Shown: positions 23,207 through 30,716 of the stretch, piece after piece | Layout of the letters: each line of letters starts with the position of its first letter | Numbering within the stretch: the first letter of the stretch is position 1 | DNA from: 2-01-FULL-40-13 sp964433155 | Lineage (GTDB): Bacteria > Patescibacteriota > Microgenomatia > UBA1406 > GWC2-37-13 | Length of the DNA: 64,000 nucleotides | NCBI GenBank assembly: GCA_964433155.1 | Contig: CAYSQE010000006.1 | Location: forward strand, 1-64,000 | Direction of reading: 5' to 3' | The notes under the pieces: model-generated | The model's input: only the letters and a program-made list of their open reading frames with translations | Told to the model about the DNA's origin: nothing | Databases searched by the model: none | Position numbers and translations under genes: made by a program

Positions 23207-25003
23207 TTATTTTTTGCCTTGCGACTTAAACATTTTACGAAGCTCTCTTAAGGTTGTTATTTCTTCGGGTCGCTTATCGTCGCGAAAACGCTCTAGTCTC
23301 GGAAAACGAAGTGCAAATCCTGGAATATCCACTTCAAACGCCTGTCCGGATTTTGAAGATTTCATTTTTCTTCCTGCAGTGTGAACTGGAGAACGAGTGA
23401 TTTCATCAGCTTTAATTTCAACGACAAACATAGGTTTTACCCAAACATCTACATTCATAAGTTTGTCAACATCATAGAGTGCAGGTTTTTTATCTGCTCG
23501 AAAACGTTCGCATCGTTTTTTTAACTCTTTCCATTCTTGATCTGACAAACCAGTGCCAATTTTAGCTACCGTTAGTAAGTTGTCTTTTTTTTCATCATAG
23601 ATACCAACCAAAAAAGCACCAATCCCAAAATTAGTTCTCTTTCCTTTACCATAATCATATCCCATGACTAAACAATCGATTGTGTCTTCAATTTTAGAAT
23701 TATAGCTTCTTTTAAATTTGATCCAGTTCCAGCCTCGCGCGCCAGGCTGATATATACCATCTAGTTTCTTAGCAATAACGCCCTCTAATCCTTTTGAAAT
23801 TGCGTCGTCAAAAAGGAGTTCTAGTTTTTTTTCTTCATCTACAAGATTTTCTGGAGCGATTAGTATAGCGTCTTTAAAAATATCGCCGGTCAATTTTATG
23901 TGCTTTTCAAGCATTCGTCTTCTCTCAAGATAATTAATACCTAAATAACTCTTGCCGTCAATATACAGAAGTTCGAAAGCAAAAAGTTTAAGGGGAATCT
24001 CTTTTATTTTCTCCTCGATTCCATATTTTCTTTTTCGCTGCACCGTCTCTTGAAATGGAAGAAAGGTGCCCGAATGTGGATCGAACCCTATGGCTTCACC
24101 TTCGAAAATGATCTCCCTTGCTTTTACCTCTTTCTTTACGCCTTCTATAACGTCAGGATACATAAACGATACCTCCTCTAAATTACGAGAATACAATCTA
24201 ACTTCATGCTGTTGGGAATGATTTTTGTAGTGAACTTGAAGGCGGAATCCATCGTATTTTGGCTCCACCGCAGATCTCCCAATTTTTTTTATAATTTCTT
24301 TAGCCGATGACAATCGTTCTGCCCTCATCATGATAATTGGAGTAAAAATTTTTGGAGTAATTCTTTTTAACCACTCCACCCCTTTTTCTTTTAAGATGTA
24401 ACCAATATTTCCCAGATCTGGTCTTACATGATATGCTTTTTCGATCAATGGGCGTAAACTCTTGTCACCCTTAAGCATCCAAGAAAAAGCATCTAAAACT
24501 GTCATATCTGAGAATCCCAAACGAAGAACTCCTGATGGAATACGAACCAAATAACGAGAGGATAATGAATCTGCTTGAGAAACCAACTCAGCAAGAGTCC
24601 TAATCTTGACTTCCTGCGAGCCCTGCCCTCCGGCAGTGGCTATTTTATAGAGTTTTTCATAAACTTCCAAAATTGATAAATTTTTTTGCTCAAAGGAGAT
24701 CTTCTGTTTTTTGAAATGCTCTACTGTTTTTCCCATGTCCCCGATTTTTTTATATTCTCTAACAAAAATTTTTTGCTCCATACCCAAAGCACTCACAATT
24801 CCTTTTATAATCATCTTTTCGGCCATACCAAATTCGAGAGCTTCATAAAGAGGCGCCAATCTTCCCTGAAGAAGATAGACTGTTTTTTCTATCTCGTTTT
24901 TGTCAAGTTTTTTGAATAGTTCTGCCAGGATATATGTAATTGATAGACGTGAGGTTGTATTTTCAATTTGCTCAAAAAATTTTGCCAGTTCTTTAAATTT
25001 CAT
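23207..25003 (-). CDS. ATP-dependent DNA ligase, archaeal/eukaryotic type
   Basis: A 598-residue ATP-dependent ligase that seals nicks. It has the N-terminal DNA-binding helical domain (1-210), the adenylation motif EPKYDGFRLQVHYK (active Lys in KYDG, about 248), motif III/IV EIIFEGEAIGFD, FELLYIDGKSYL, motif EGVIAKKLDG (about 425-434), WIKFKRSY and a C-terminal OB fold ending LRFPRLERFRDDKRPEE. The length and domain order match archaeal and eukaryotic LigI-like enzymes rather than short viral-type ligases or NAD-dependent LigA. A GC-rich insert (24621-24640) encodes ATAGGQGSQ in the N-domain. Whether LigA is also present cannot be seen here. Confidence 0.92.
   Translation of the reverse strand: MKFKELAKFFEQIENTTSRLSITYILAELFKKLDKNEIEKTVYLLQGRLAPLYEALEFGMAEKMIIKGIVSALGMEQKIFVREYKKIGDMGKTVEHFKKQKISFEQKNLSILEVYEKLYKIATAGGQGSQEVKIRTLAELVSQADSLSSRYLVRIPSGVLRLGFSDMTVLDAFSWMLKGDKSLRPLIEKAYHVRPDLGNIGYILKEKGVEWLKRITPKIFTPIIMMRAERLSSAKEIIKKIGRSAVEPKYDGFRLQVHYKNHSQQHEVRLYSRNLEEVSFMYPDVIEGVKKEVKAREIIFEGEAIGFDPHSGTFLPFQETVQRKRKYGIEEKIKEIPLKLFAFELLYIDGKSYLGINYLERRRMLEKHIKLTGDIFKDAILIAPENLVDEEKKLELLFDDAISKGLEGVIAKKLDGIYQPGARGWNWIKFKRSYNSKIEDTIDCLVMGYDYGKGKRTNFGIGAFLVGIYDEKKDNLLTVAKIGTGLSDQEWKELKKRCERFRADKKPALYDVDKLMNVDVWVKPMFVVEIKADEITRSPVHTAGRKMKSSKSGQAFEVDIPGFALRFPRLERFRDDKRPEEITTLRELRKMFKSQGKK
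24621..24640. repeat. GC-rich palindromic insert in the ligase gene
   Basis: CCCTGCCCTCCGGCAGTGGC stands out in an AT-rich gene and contains the self-complementary core TGCC..GGCA. It encodes a Gly-rich loop in the N-terminal domain. It belongs with the GC-rich insert in yidC. Confidence 0.45.
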
Positions 25004-25011
25004 AGGTTATA

Positions 25012-25034
25012 ATCCTGAGCTTGTCGAATGGATC
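25012..25034. repeat. GATCC...GGATC-type palindromic repeat
   Basis: ATCCTGAGCTTGTCGAATGG plus ATC lies between the ligase start and the next gene's stop. It is close to a TCCTGAGCTTGTCGAAGGA word that I recall as dispersed in many bacterial genomes; only one copy is visible here. Confidence 0.35.
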
Positions 25035-25218
25035 ATTTATTAAAAAAAAACAGATAAGCAATGGTTAAACCAACTAGAAATAAAATACCAAGTGCAAAGG
25101 AAAAAAAGCCCTCCTCGTGTCTTGAAATTTTGTAAATTCCCTCAGCTACAAGGGTCATCGCAAATAGTCCTGGTAAAAGAAAGACTAGATAAGCAATCTG
25201 CAAAACTTTTTCATCCAT
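25033..25218 (-). CDS. small two-helix membrane protein
   Basis: A 61-residue protein with two membrane helices (VLQIAYLVFLLPGLFAMTLVA and FFSFALGILFLVGLTIAYLF) joined by a polar loop with ISRHEEG. No family is recognised. The ATG at 25218 is taken instead of the TTG just before it because TATAAT on the minus strand ends eight bases upstream. It lies between the Fic and ligase genes on the same strand. Confidence 0.6.
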   Translation of the reverse strand: MDEKVLQIAYLVFLLPGLFAMTLVAEGIYKISRHEEGFFSFALGILFLVGLTIAYLFFFNK

Positions 25219-25244
25219 CAAACATTATTATAGCAGTATCAAAG

Positions 25245-26288
25245 CTAAACCATAATGTAGCGTGCAGCCTTGGTACTTCCTACTTTTTTGATGAGGCCTT
25301 GCTTGGTGAGATCTTGAACATCACGAAGAACTGTATCTTCAGAAACACTTGGAAAAAGCGTAGAAAAAACTTTATTCTGAAGATGCCCCACCTCCTGAAG
25401 ATACTCAACAATTTTTATTTGTCTGTCGGTCAAATAAATTTGCCTTCCGCCAAATTTTTCTTTCAATCTGACGTCTTTTGAAAGTTTAAGAATTTTTTCC
25501 TTGATTTTTTCAAATTCAATTGAGCCGCCAAAAGTAAAATATTCAAGCCATGATGTCAAATCACCCTTTGATGCTCTTTGTAGATTTTGATAATACGCGA
25601 CGGCGTCTTTGTCATAATATTCCTCAAAAGAAAAAAACCTTCGTATATCATATCCACCCAAAAAAAGTATCAATGTCGCCATAACTCGAGCCACACGTCC
25701 ATTTCCATCAATAAATGGATGTATTCGTACAAGTTCATGATGCGTGATCCCAGCTTTTAAAACTGGGTGAAGTTGATCTTTATCATCGCGATTGAGCCAA
25801 TATAAGAATTCTCTCATTAAAAAAGGAATCTCAAGAGGAGGAGGTGGACGAAATGTCACTTCACCTGTTTCTGAATTTCTCACTACAACCTGCTTAGTTC
25901 TATATTCTCCCGCATGATCATCAGAAATAATCTTATCGACAATAATTCTATGCAGTTTTTTAAAAAGAAGCTCTGTGATCCGCTCTATTTTCTTTTTTGC
26001 CTCGTCATCTATAAACTGTATCACTTTTCGATAATTAATAATTTCTTGTATATCTCGAGGTCTGCCAATTACTTCCTTTCCCATTAAAATATCTTTAGCG
26101 TCTTCTTTGTGCAAGGGATTACCCTCGATATGTGTCCCATGATAAGCCGATCTTACAATCGCGTCTTCTTTAAACTGTTTTTCCCACAAAGGCAGTAAAG
26201 GTGAATGTCTTATTATTTCTTCTGCTGCTTCTATTTTTGAGATGTTGGTGAGAATTTTGTTGGTGATAGTAAAGGTAGGAACAAACAT
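25245..26288 (-). CDS. Fic-domain protein with C-terminal winged helix
   Basis: A 347-residue Fic protein. The active-site motif is intact: HPFIDGNGRVARVM (residues about 196-209), preceded by GITHHELVRI. An N-terminal helix carries HGTHIEGNPL, similar to the inhibitory helix that blocks ATP binding in self-regulated Fic proteins. The C-terminal part (LTDRQIKIVEYLQEVG ... SEDTVLRDVQDLTKQGLIKKVG) is a winged helix-turn-helix. Such proteins transfer AMP to target proteins and may bind DNA. The true start is ATG 26288, not the upstream TTG, since TAAAAT (26300-26295) ends six bases before it. Confidence 0.9.
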   Translation of the reverse strand: MFVPTFTITNKILTNISKIEAAEEIIRHSPLLPLWEKQFKEDAIVRSAYHGTHIEGNPLHKEDAKDILMGKEVIGRPRDIQEIINYRKVIQFIDDEAKKKIERITELLFKKLHRIIVDKIISDDHAGEYRTKQVVVRNSETGEVTFRPPPPLEIPFLMREFLYWLNRDDKDQLHPVLKAGITHHELVRIHPFIDGNGRVARVMATLILFLGGYDIRRFFSFEEYYDKDAVAYYQNLQRASKGDLTSWLEYFTFGGSIEFEKIKEKILKLSKDVRLKEKFGGRQIYLTDRQIKIVEYLQEVGHLQNKVFSTLFPSVSEDTVLRDVQDLTKQGLIKKVGSTKAARYIMV

Positions 26289-26341
26289 AGACAAATTTTA
26301 TCAAATAATCTAAAGATGTTTGATAGAATTACTTCATTGTT

Positions 26342-27229
26342 ATGTCTCAACCTTATAAAAAAGTTGCTGATTATTTTTCCTCTTTGGAATCTAAATTGGG
26401 TTATACCTTTGTTTTAGGGGGAGTCAAACACTTCGGTTATTATCCATCAGGCAAATCAGATATCAGTGAAAAAAAGGCTCAAGTATTAACCCAAGAACTT
26501 CTTGCAAGAAAGCTTCACCTCTTAAAAAGAGACAATATATTAGATGCAGGATGTGGGGAAGGATATGTGGCAACATTTTTTGCTCAAAAATACGGTTGTC
26601 GCGTAACTGGTATAACCATTACTCCATTTGAAGTTAAAAAAGCCAAAGAACTAGCTTTTAAAAGAAATGTTGAAGATACGGTGCGTTTTTATGAAATGGA
26701 CTATTCAAAAACTAATTTTGCTAATAATACATTCGATAAGATTTATACAATGGAATCCTTAGTTCATGCATATGATCTGGAAAAAACTCTCAAAGAATTT
26801 AAAAGAATTTTAAAACCCAATGGCAGAATTGCTTTTTTTGAGTATTCCATGGCTGAAGACAAGAGTATCAATTCTTTTGTTGATAAGCAAAAAAGACTTC
26901 CCCTTGAAAAACTCATAAAACAATATGACTGGGTTATCGAAAAATGGGCGATGTTTAGCCTGAAAAAAATGAGACATGGCAGATTTACAAAAATATTAAA
27001 AAAAGAAGGTTTTGTAAAAATTCATGAAAAAAATATAATCCGTAATATGCTACCCTCGCTCAATAGGCTGTATCGACTGGCTAAAATTCCTTACTTTTTT
27101 ATTAAACTTTTTAACCTTCAACATATCTTTATCAATGCAACAGCTGCCGCAGAATTTTTTCCTTATGCTGTCAATTATCCGGAAGCCGACTTATTTCGTT
27201 ATAATATCACAACAGCCCAAAAACCTTGA
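26342..27229 (+). CDS. SAM-dependent methyltransferase (sterol/tocopherol methyltransferase-like)
   Basis: A 295-residue class I methyltransferase. The SAM-binding motif I is ILDAGCGEGYVATFFAQKYG (about 67-86), with VTGITITPFEVKKAKE (motif II region), FDKIYTMESLVHAYDLEKTLKEF and RILKPNGRIAFFEYSM. The ITxxxxQ/EV-type phrase and the overall layout resemble the sterol C24, tocopherol and cyclopropane-type group acting on lipids. It converges on uppS with a three-base gap and stands near the mevalonate genes, so an isoprenoid or lipid substrate is possible, but this is inference. Confidence 0.8.
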   Translation: MSQPYKKVADYFSSLESKLGYTFVLGGVKHFGYYPSGKSDISEKKAQVLTQELLARKLHLLKRDNILDAGCGEGYVATFFAQKYGCRVTGITITPFEVKKAKELAFKRNVEDTVRFYEMDYSKTNFANNTFDKIYTMESLVHAYDLEKTLKEFKRILKPNGRIAFFEYSMAEDKSINSFVDKQKRLPLEKLIKQYDWVIEKWAMFSLKKMRHGRFTKILKKEGFVKIHEKNIIRNMLPSLNRLYRLAKIPYFFIKLFNLQHIFINATAAAEFFPYAVNYPEADLFRYNITTAQKP

Positions 27230-27232
27230 GTA

Positions 27233-27961
27233 TTATTTCCCAAATCTTCTCTGTCTTCGTTGGTACTCTTTTATGCAATTCTCAAAATCTTGGGGTGTAA
27301 AATCAGGAAGATATTTTTTTACAAAAATGTATTCCGCATATGCTGCTTGCCAGATCATAAAACCAGAAGTTCGTACTTCTCCACCTGTTCTGATGACTAA
27401 ATCTACGTCCGACTGTGGTAAGTCTTTTGTGTCCAAAAACTGACTGAAAATTTGTTCATTCAATTTGAAATTTGCCGTCTTTGACGAGCCTCGACTTTGT
27501 CGGGAAATTTGAAATTTGAAATTTTCGCGGAATTTATTAATTCCGCGAAGGATATCGTCTTTTCCCCCATAATCTAATGCAATAACTAAATAATATTTAT
27601 TAAAGTCTTTTGTTTTTTTTTCAACTTCGATTATTTTATCTTTTAGCCTTTTTGGTATCCTGTCTTTTCTTCCTATATGTATAATTCTAATTTGTTCTTT
27701 TAAAGCTGTTTTTAAGTTAGATTTAATTCCTTCTTCAAATAATTTCCAAAGATATCCCTTTTCTTCTTCAGATCGGTCAAAATTCTCTGTCGAAAAAAAC
27801 CACAAAGTAACAATTTTTATTCCAAGTTCTCTAGCCTTTTCTCCAATCTTGACAACAGCGTTGAAACCTCGCCTATGACCTTCAAAAGTAGGCAGTCCCT
27901 TCTCTCTTGCCCATCTTCTATTCCCATCCAGAATAATTGCAACATGTTTTGGAACAGCCAT
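27233..27961 (-). CDS. uppS: undecaprenyl (polyprenyl) diphosphate synthase
   Basis: Cis-prenyltransferase that extends farnesyl diphosphate with isopentenyl diphosphate to make the lipid carrier for cell-wall sugars. Motifs: HVAIILDGNRRWAREKGLP (catalytic Asp), GHRRGF, LWFFSTENFDRSEEE, IALDYGGKDDI and DLVIRTGGEVRTSGFMIWQAAYAEYIF. About 242 residues from the ATG at 27961; the upstream ATG would lie in the repeat. The loop after LRGINKF is lengthened and encoded by heptamer words AATTTGA plus a hairpin (27462-27547). It is the likely user of the isoprenoid precursors made by the operon at 28822-35394. Confidence 0.95.
   Translation of the reverse strand: MAVPKHVAIILDGNRRWAREKGLPTFEGHRRGFNAVVKIGEKARELGIKIVTLWFFSTENFDRSEEEKGYLWKLFEEGIKSNLKTALKEQIRIIHIGRKDRIPKRLKDKIIEVEKKTKDFNKYYLVIALDYGGKDDILRGINKFRENFKFQISRQSRGSSKTANFKLNEQIFSQFLDTKDLPQSDVDLVIRTGGEVRTSGFMIWQAAYAEYIFVKKYLPDFTPQDFENCIKEYQRRQRRFGK
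27462..27547. repeat. composite repeat in uppS: AATTTGA words, GC-rich hairpin and palindrome
   Basis: Two copies of AAATTTG-type words, then GAGCCTCGACTTTGTCGGG (foldable), then three more AAATTTG words, then CGCGGAATT-TATT-AATTCCGCG, a perfect 9-bp stem. All of it is in frame and encodes the variable loop of UppS. Confidence 0.75.
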
Positions 27962-28080
27962 AAATATGATACGAATCACGAATCTTATGCAAATGATGCG
28001 AATATACTAATTCAGATTATATAGCTAGTATTAGCATATTTGTAGATTCGCATAAAAATTCGCATCATTCGTATTATATC
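27962..28080. repeat. inverted octamer-array element, copy 1 (upstream of uppS)
   Basis: Left arm has ATACGAAT, ACGAATCT, ATGCAAAT, ATGCGAAT and ATACTAAT words; the right arm holds the same words reversed (ATTAGCAT, TTTGTAGA, ATTCGCAT, ATTCGCAT, ATTCGTAT). It can form a long cruciform. The first about 55 bases match the element at 33159-33247 closely; copy 1 has about 27 extra bases in its right arm. It ends against the uppS start codon. Confidence 0.8.
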
Positions 28081-28124
28081 TTAGTCTTCTTGACTTGAAA
28101 ATTCATTTTCTATACACTCTTTAC

Positions 28125-28421
28125 ATGATTCCAACTCCATTTGTGATCGATCCAACCACATTCCCTCCTGCTAGAATTGCAAGTTTAGCAAGTCTTCTTA
28201 ACGTCATCCTTCCTCTTCTAAGCATTGGGGCAGCTTTGCTTCTTTTGATCATGATGCTCTATGGAGGATTTACATGGATTACATCAGGAGAGAATCCAGA
28301 AAATATTAAAAAAGCACAAAAGACAATTACTTTTTCTGCTTTTGGACTGTTCATAGTCATACTTAGTTATGTTATAGTTAAATTAATAACAATTATATTT
28401 AATATAAAGGCTCCCTTTTAA
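28125..28421 (+). CDS. pilin-like two-helix membrane protein
   Basis: A 98-residue protein from the ATG at 28125 with two membrane helices (about 24-46 and 66-90) joined by YGGFTWITSGENPENIKKAQKTITFSAFG. This is the Mbov_0395/VirB2-like pattern (G.P..i.kA...). The start is preferred over one ten codons upstream because a -35 TTGACT (28090-28095) and -10 TACACT (28113-28118) end six bases before it. It is followed after two bases by a second gene of the same kind. Confidence 0.7.
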   Translation: MIPTPFVIDPTTFPPARIASLASLLNVILPLLSIGAALLLLIMMLYGGFTWITSGENPENIKKAQKTITFSAFGLFIVILSYVIVKLITIIFNIKAPF

Positions 28422-28423
28422 GT

Positions 28424-28825
28424 ATGAGACTCGCACAGGATCCTACTTTGCAGCAACTATTTGGCACAGTGGCACCGCCACCCGGATCACCGACAGACTT
28501 GGGCGCCACGATAGCTAGACTTATTAACTTATTCCTAATCGTTGCAGGATTAGCAATACTTATTTATATGTTATGGGGAGGATTCGACTGGGTCACCTCA
28601 GGTGGTGAAAAAGAAAAGGTCGAAAAGGCAAGAAATAAAATAACCAATGCGGTTATTGGAATCTTCATTGTCATCATCGCTCTAACTCTATTTAATGTAA
28701 TTGCAGGAAATGTACTTAATATAATTCAACTCACTCCTGAAGGCTGGCAATTTAAACTGCCTCTTTTGAATCCTCCTACTCCAAGACCGACATGTCATCC
28801 TTTAGATCCATATTGTATACCTTAA
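28424..28825 (+). CDS. pilin-like membrane protein with Pro-rich tail
   Basis: A 133-residue protein with a hydrophobic helix at about 33-53 (LFLIVAGLAILIYMLWGGF), the loop DWVTSGGEKEKVEKARNKITN and a second helix (AVIGIFIVIIALTLFNVI), then a Pro-rich C-terminus with two Cys (TPRPTCHPLDPYC). It lies in the same operon as the preceding pilin-like gene (two-base gap). Two neighbours with the same fold suggest a hetero-oligomeric pilus or channel; the rest of that machinery is not adjacent. Confidence 0.7.
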   Translation: MRLAQDPTLQQLFGTVAPPPGSPTDLGATIARLINLFLIVAGLAILIYMLWGGFDWVTSGGEKEKVEKARNKITNAVIGIFIVIIALTLFNVIAGNVLNIIQLTPEGWQFKLPLLNPPTPRPTCHPLDPYCIP

Positions 28826-29808
28826 AATAAATGGTTATTTATTAAACGTGCTCCAACAGCTGGTTTATTGACTACAATTTTCGTAATATTACTTACTTCC
28901 TTTAATCTTTTAAGTATGTTATCTTTATTTTTTTCTTCAATAATTAAATGTATATTTTGACCTGTATTTACTGTAAAGTAAATATCAATTCCTTCTCGTC
29001 TCCATTGTTTTACTTTTAGCATGATCTCAACAGTCTTAGGTAACCAATAAATTAAAGAAGGAGTCGAGGTCAACATGATTGCATGTAATTCAAGGGCTTC
29101 TGCTTCTATTAATTCTCCAAATTCTTTAAATTTTCTATGTTGGATTAATTTTTTGACTCGACTAATTTTTTCATTTATTTTATGAATCCTGATAGGGAAA
29201 AAAGGGCTACTTTTTGCTAGTTTTTGCCCCTCAGTAGTTAATGTCTCTTTTTCTTTCTGACTTATTATTAAAACAATGTCAAGAATCTTCCAATAATTAG
29301 CAGCAAATAATGAAACAGAGTATGATGTTTCACTAGAGTTTCCATCTAACCACTCCACAAATCCATCAGGAATAGATCTACACGCCGAGCCAGAACCATA
29401 GCGTGCTAAAATAGATAGTTCTTTTTCGTTTAAAGTTAACCCTGCAGCTCTAGACGCTGCTAAGGTTAGTGCCGCAAATCCAGAAGCTGAAGATGATAAA
29501 CCAGTCCCACGTGGAAAATTATTTTTTGAGCTAATTTTTGCTTTCTCATTTATATTCGCGATATTTCTTATTCTGTCTAGTTGTCTTACGACTCGCTCCA
29601 ATCCAGTACCCAATTCTTTCTTTCCATCAATAGTCATTTCATCTAACTTTAATGAAGGTTTAAATTCTACTGTTGTAGTAGTTAACAAATTATCTAGATT
29701 CATTGAGATACTACCATTTTCGGGTAGTCTCAATTTTTCATCCTTTTTTCCCCAGTATTTAACAAATGCTATATTTGATGGTGCGATCACGGTTGCTTTC
29801 ATGGTCAT
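28822..29808 (-). CDS. mvaD: mevalonate diphosphate decarboxylase homologue with Asp-to-Asn change
   Basis: A GHMP-superfamily protein of 328 residues, last gene of the mevalonate operon. It has the family start SNIAFVKYWGKKDEKLRLP with the conserved Lys, GLSSSASGFAALTLA (phosphate loop, about 108-122), YGSGSACRSIPDGFVEW and a C-terminal FTVNTGQNIHLI. In characterised decarboxylases the last motif reads D-A/T-G-P-N with the Asp as catalytic residue; here Asn281 (codon AAT) stands at that place and Gln replaces Pro. The enzyme would convert mevalonate 5-diphosphate to isopentenyl diphosphate; the change raises doubt about the step. Its ATG overlaps the mvk stop by four bases. Confidence 0.85.
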   Translation of the reverse strand: MTMKATVIAPSNIAFVKYWGKKDEKLRLPENGSISMNLDNLLTTTTVEFKPSLKLDEMTIDGKKELGTGLERVVRQLDRIRNIANINEKAKISSKNNFPRGTGLSSSASGFAALTLAASRAAGLTLNEKELSILARYGSGSACRSIPDGFVEWLDGNSSETSYSVSLFAANYWKILDIVLIISQKEKETLTTEGQKLAKSSPFFPIRIHKINEKISRVKKLIQHRKFKEFGELIEAEALELHAIMLTSTPSLIYWLPKTVEIMLKVKQWRREGIDIYFTVNTGQNIHLIIEEKNKDNILKRLKEVSNITKIVVNKPAVGARLINNHLF

Positions 29809-30716
29809 TCAATCCTCATTCCCTCAGCATTATTTTTAACTTTTATGATCTGTCCTCCAGTTTCTCGAATCGCTTCTTCAACAGACTCCCTTTTATCTTC
29901 AGAAACAAGTGCAATCATGCAATCCCCACCACCAGCTCCCGATAGTTTAGCGCCATATGCTCCCGCGATCAGCGCGGCTTCACCCATCTTATCCAACTGA
30001 GGAATACTTACTCCAAGCTTTTGTAATAACAAATGATTTTTTGTCATCAATTTTCCAAGTTTTTTAAAATCTCTATCTAATAAACTTTTTTTAGCTGATT
30101 TAACTAATTCAGTGATTTTTTCAAAAATTTTATTCATTTCAATCTTTCTATCTCTGAATGTTTCAGCAAGCTTTCTAACATAAAAGGGTGTGTCGGCTTT
30201 GACTCCAGAATAGCCCACAACCAAAGGAAGAAAATCTATAATTAAAGGCTCGATTACTTTTCCACCTGTAACAAAATATAAAATTCCACCATAGGTTGCA
30301 ATCGCAATATCAAATCCTGATCCTAAACCTTGAATTCTCAAATTTATCTTATAACTTAGATCAAAAACTTCCCTTTCTGAAAGTGGGGCATTGAATAGTT
30401 CACTTAGAGCCTTAAAGGTCGCAACTGTAACGGCCGATGATGATCCTAAGCCAACATTATGAGAAAAATCGCCTTTAGTAGTAATTTTGACAGATTGTTT
30501 AATTTTAAATTTTTCTTTGAAATGAGCTAATGACTCAAGGACAAAACGGCTTTCCTTTACTTGGGGAGTGATTATCTCATCTTCATTCTTGTCAATTATT
30601 TCTACTTCAACGTATAATCGTTTATCAACAGCAGTCACAATACACGGATAGCCATATACTACCGCATGCTCACCCATAATCATCAGTTTACCTGGGGCAG
30701 AAGCTTTAATCTTCAT
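29805..30716 (-). CDS. mvk: mevalonate kinase
   Basis: A 303-residue GHMP kinase. Motif I is APGKLMIMGEHAVVYGYPCI, motif II VGLGSSSAVTVATF (about 90-103) and motif III YGAKLSGAGGGDCMIAL (about 254-270), all as in mevalonate kinase. The conserved catalytic Asp is probably in LGSGFDIAIATYGG. It phosphorylates mevalonate at the 5-hydroxyl. Its ends overlap both neighbours by four bases (translational coupling). It is the better of the two GHMP kinases as the true mevalonate kinase. Confidence 0.87.
   Translation of the reverse strand: MKIKASAPGKLMIMGEHAVVYGYPCIVTAVDKRLYVEVEIIDKNEDEIITPQVKESRFVLESLAHFKEKFKIKQSVKITTKGDFSHNVGLGSSSAVTVATFKALSELFNAPLSEREVFDLSYKINLRIQGLGSGFDIAIATYGGILYFVTGGKVIEPLIIDFLPLVVGYSGVKADTPFYVRKLAETFRDRKIEMNKIFEKITELVKSAKKSLLDRDFKKLGKLMTKNHLLLQKLGVSIPQLDKMGEAALIAGAYGAKLSGAGGGDCMIALVSEDKRESVEEAIRETGGQIIKVKNNAEGMRIE

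Noticed and set aside
27962..28080. CRISPR-like array
   Set aside because: The units are 8 bases long, in two orientations, without spacers, and no cas gene is near.
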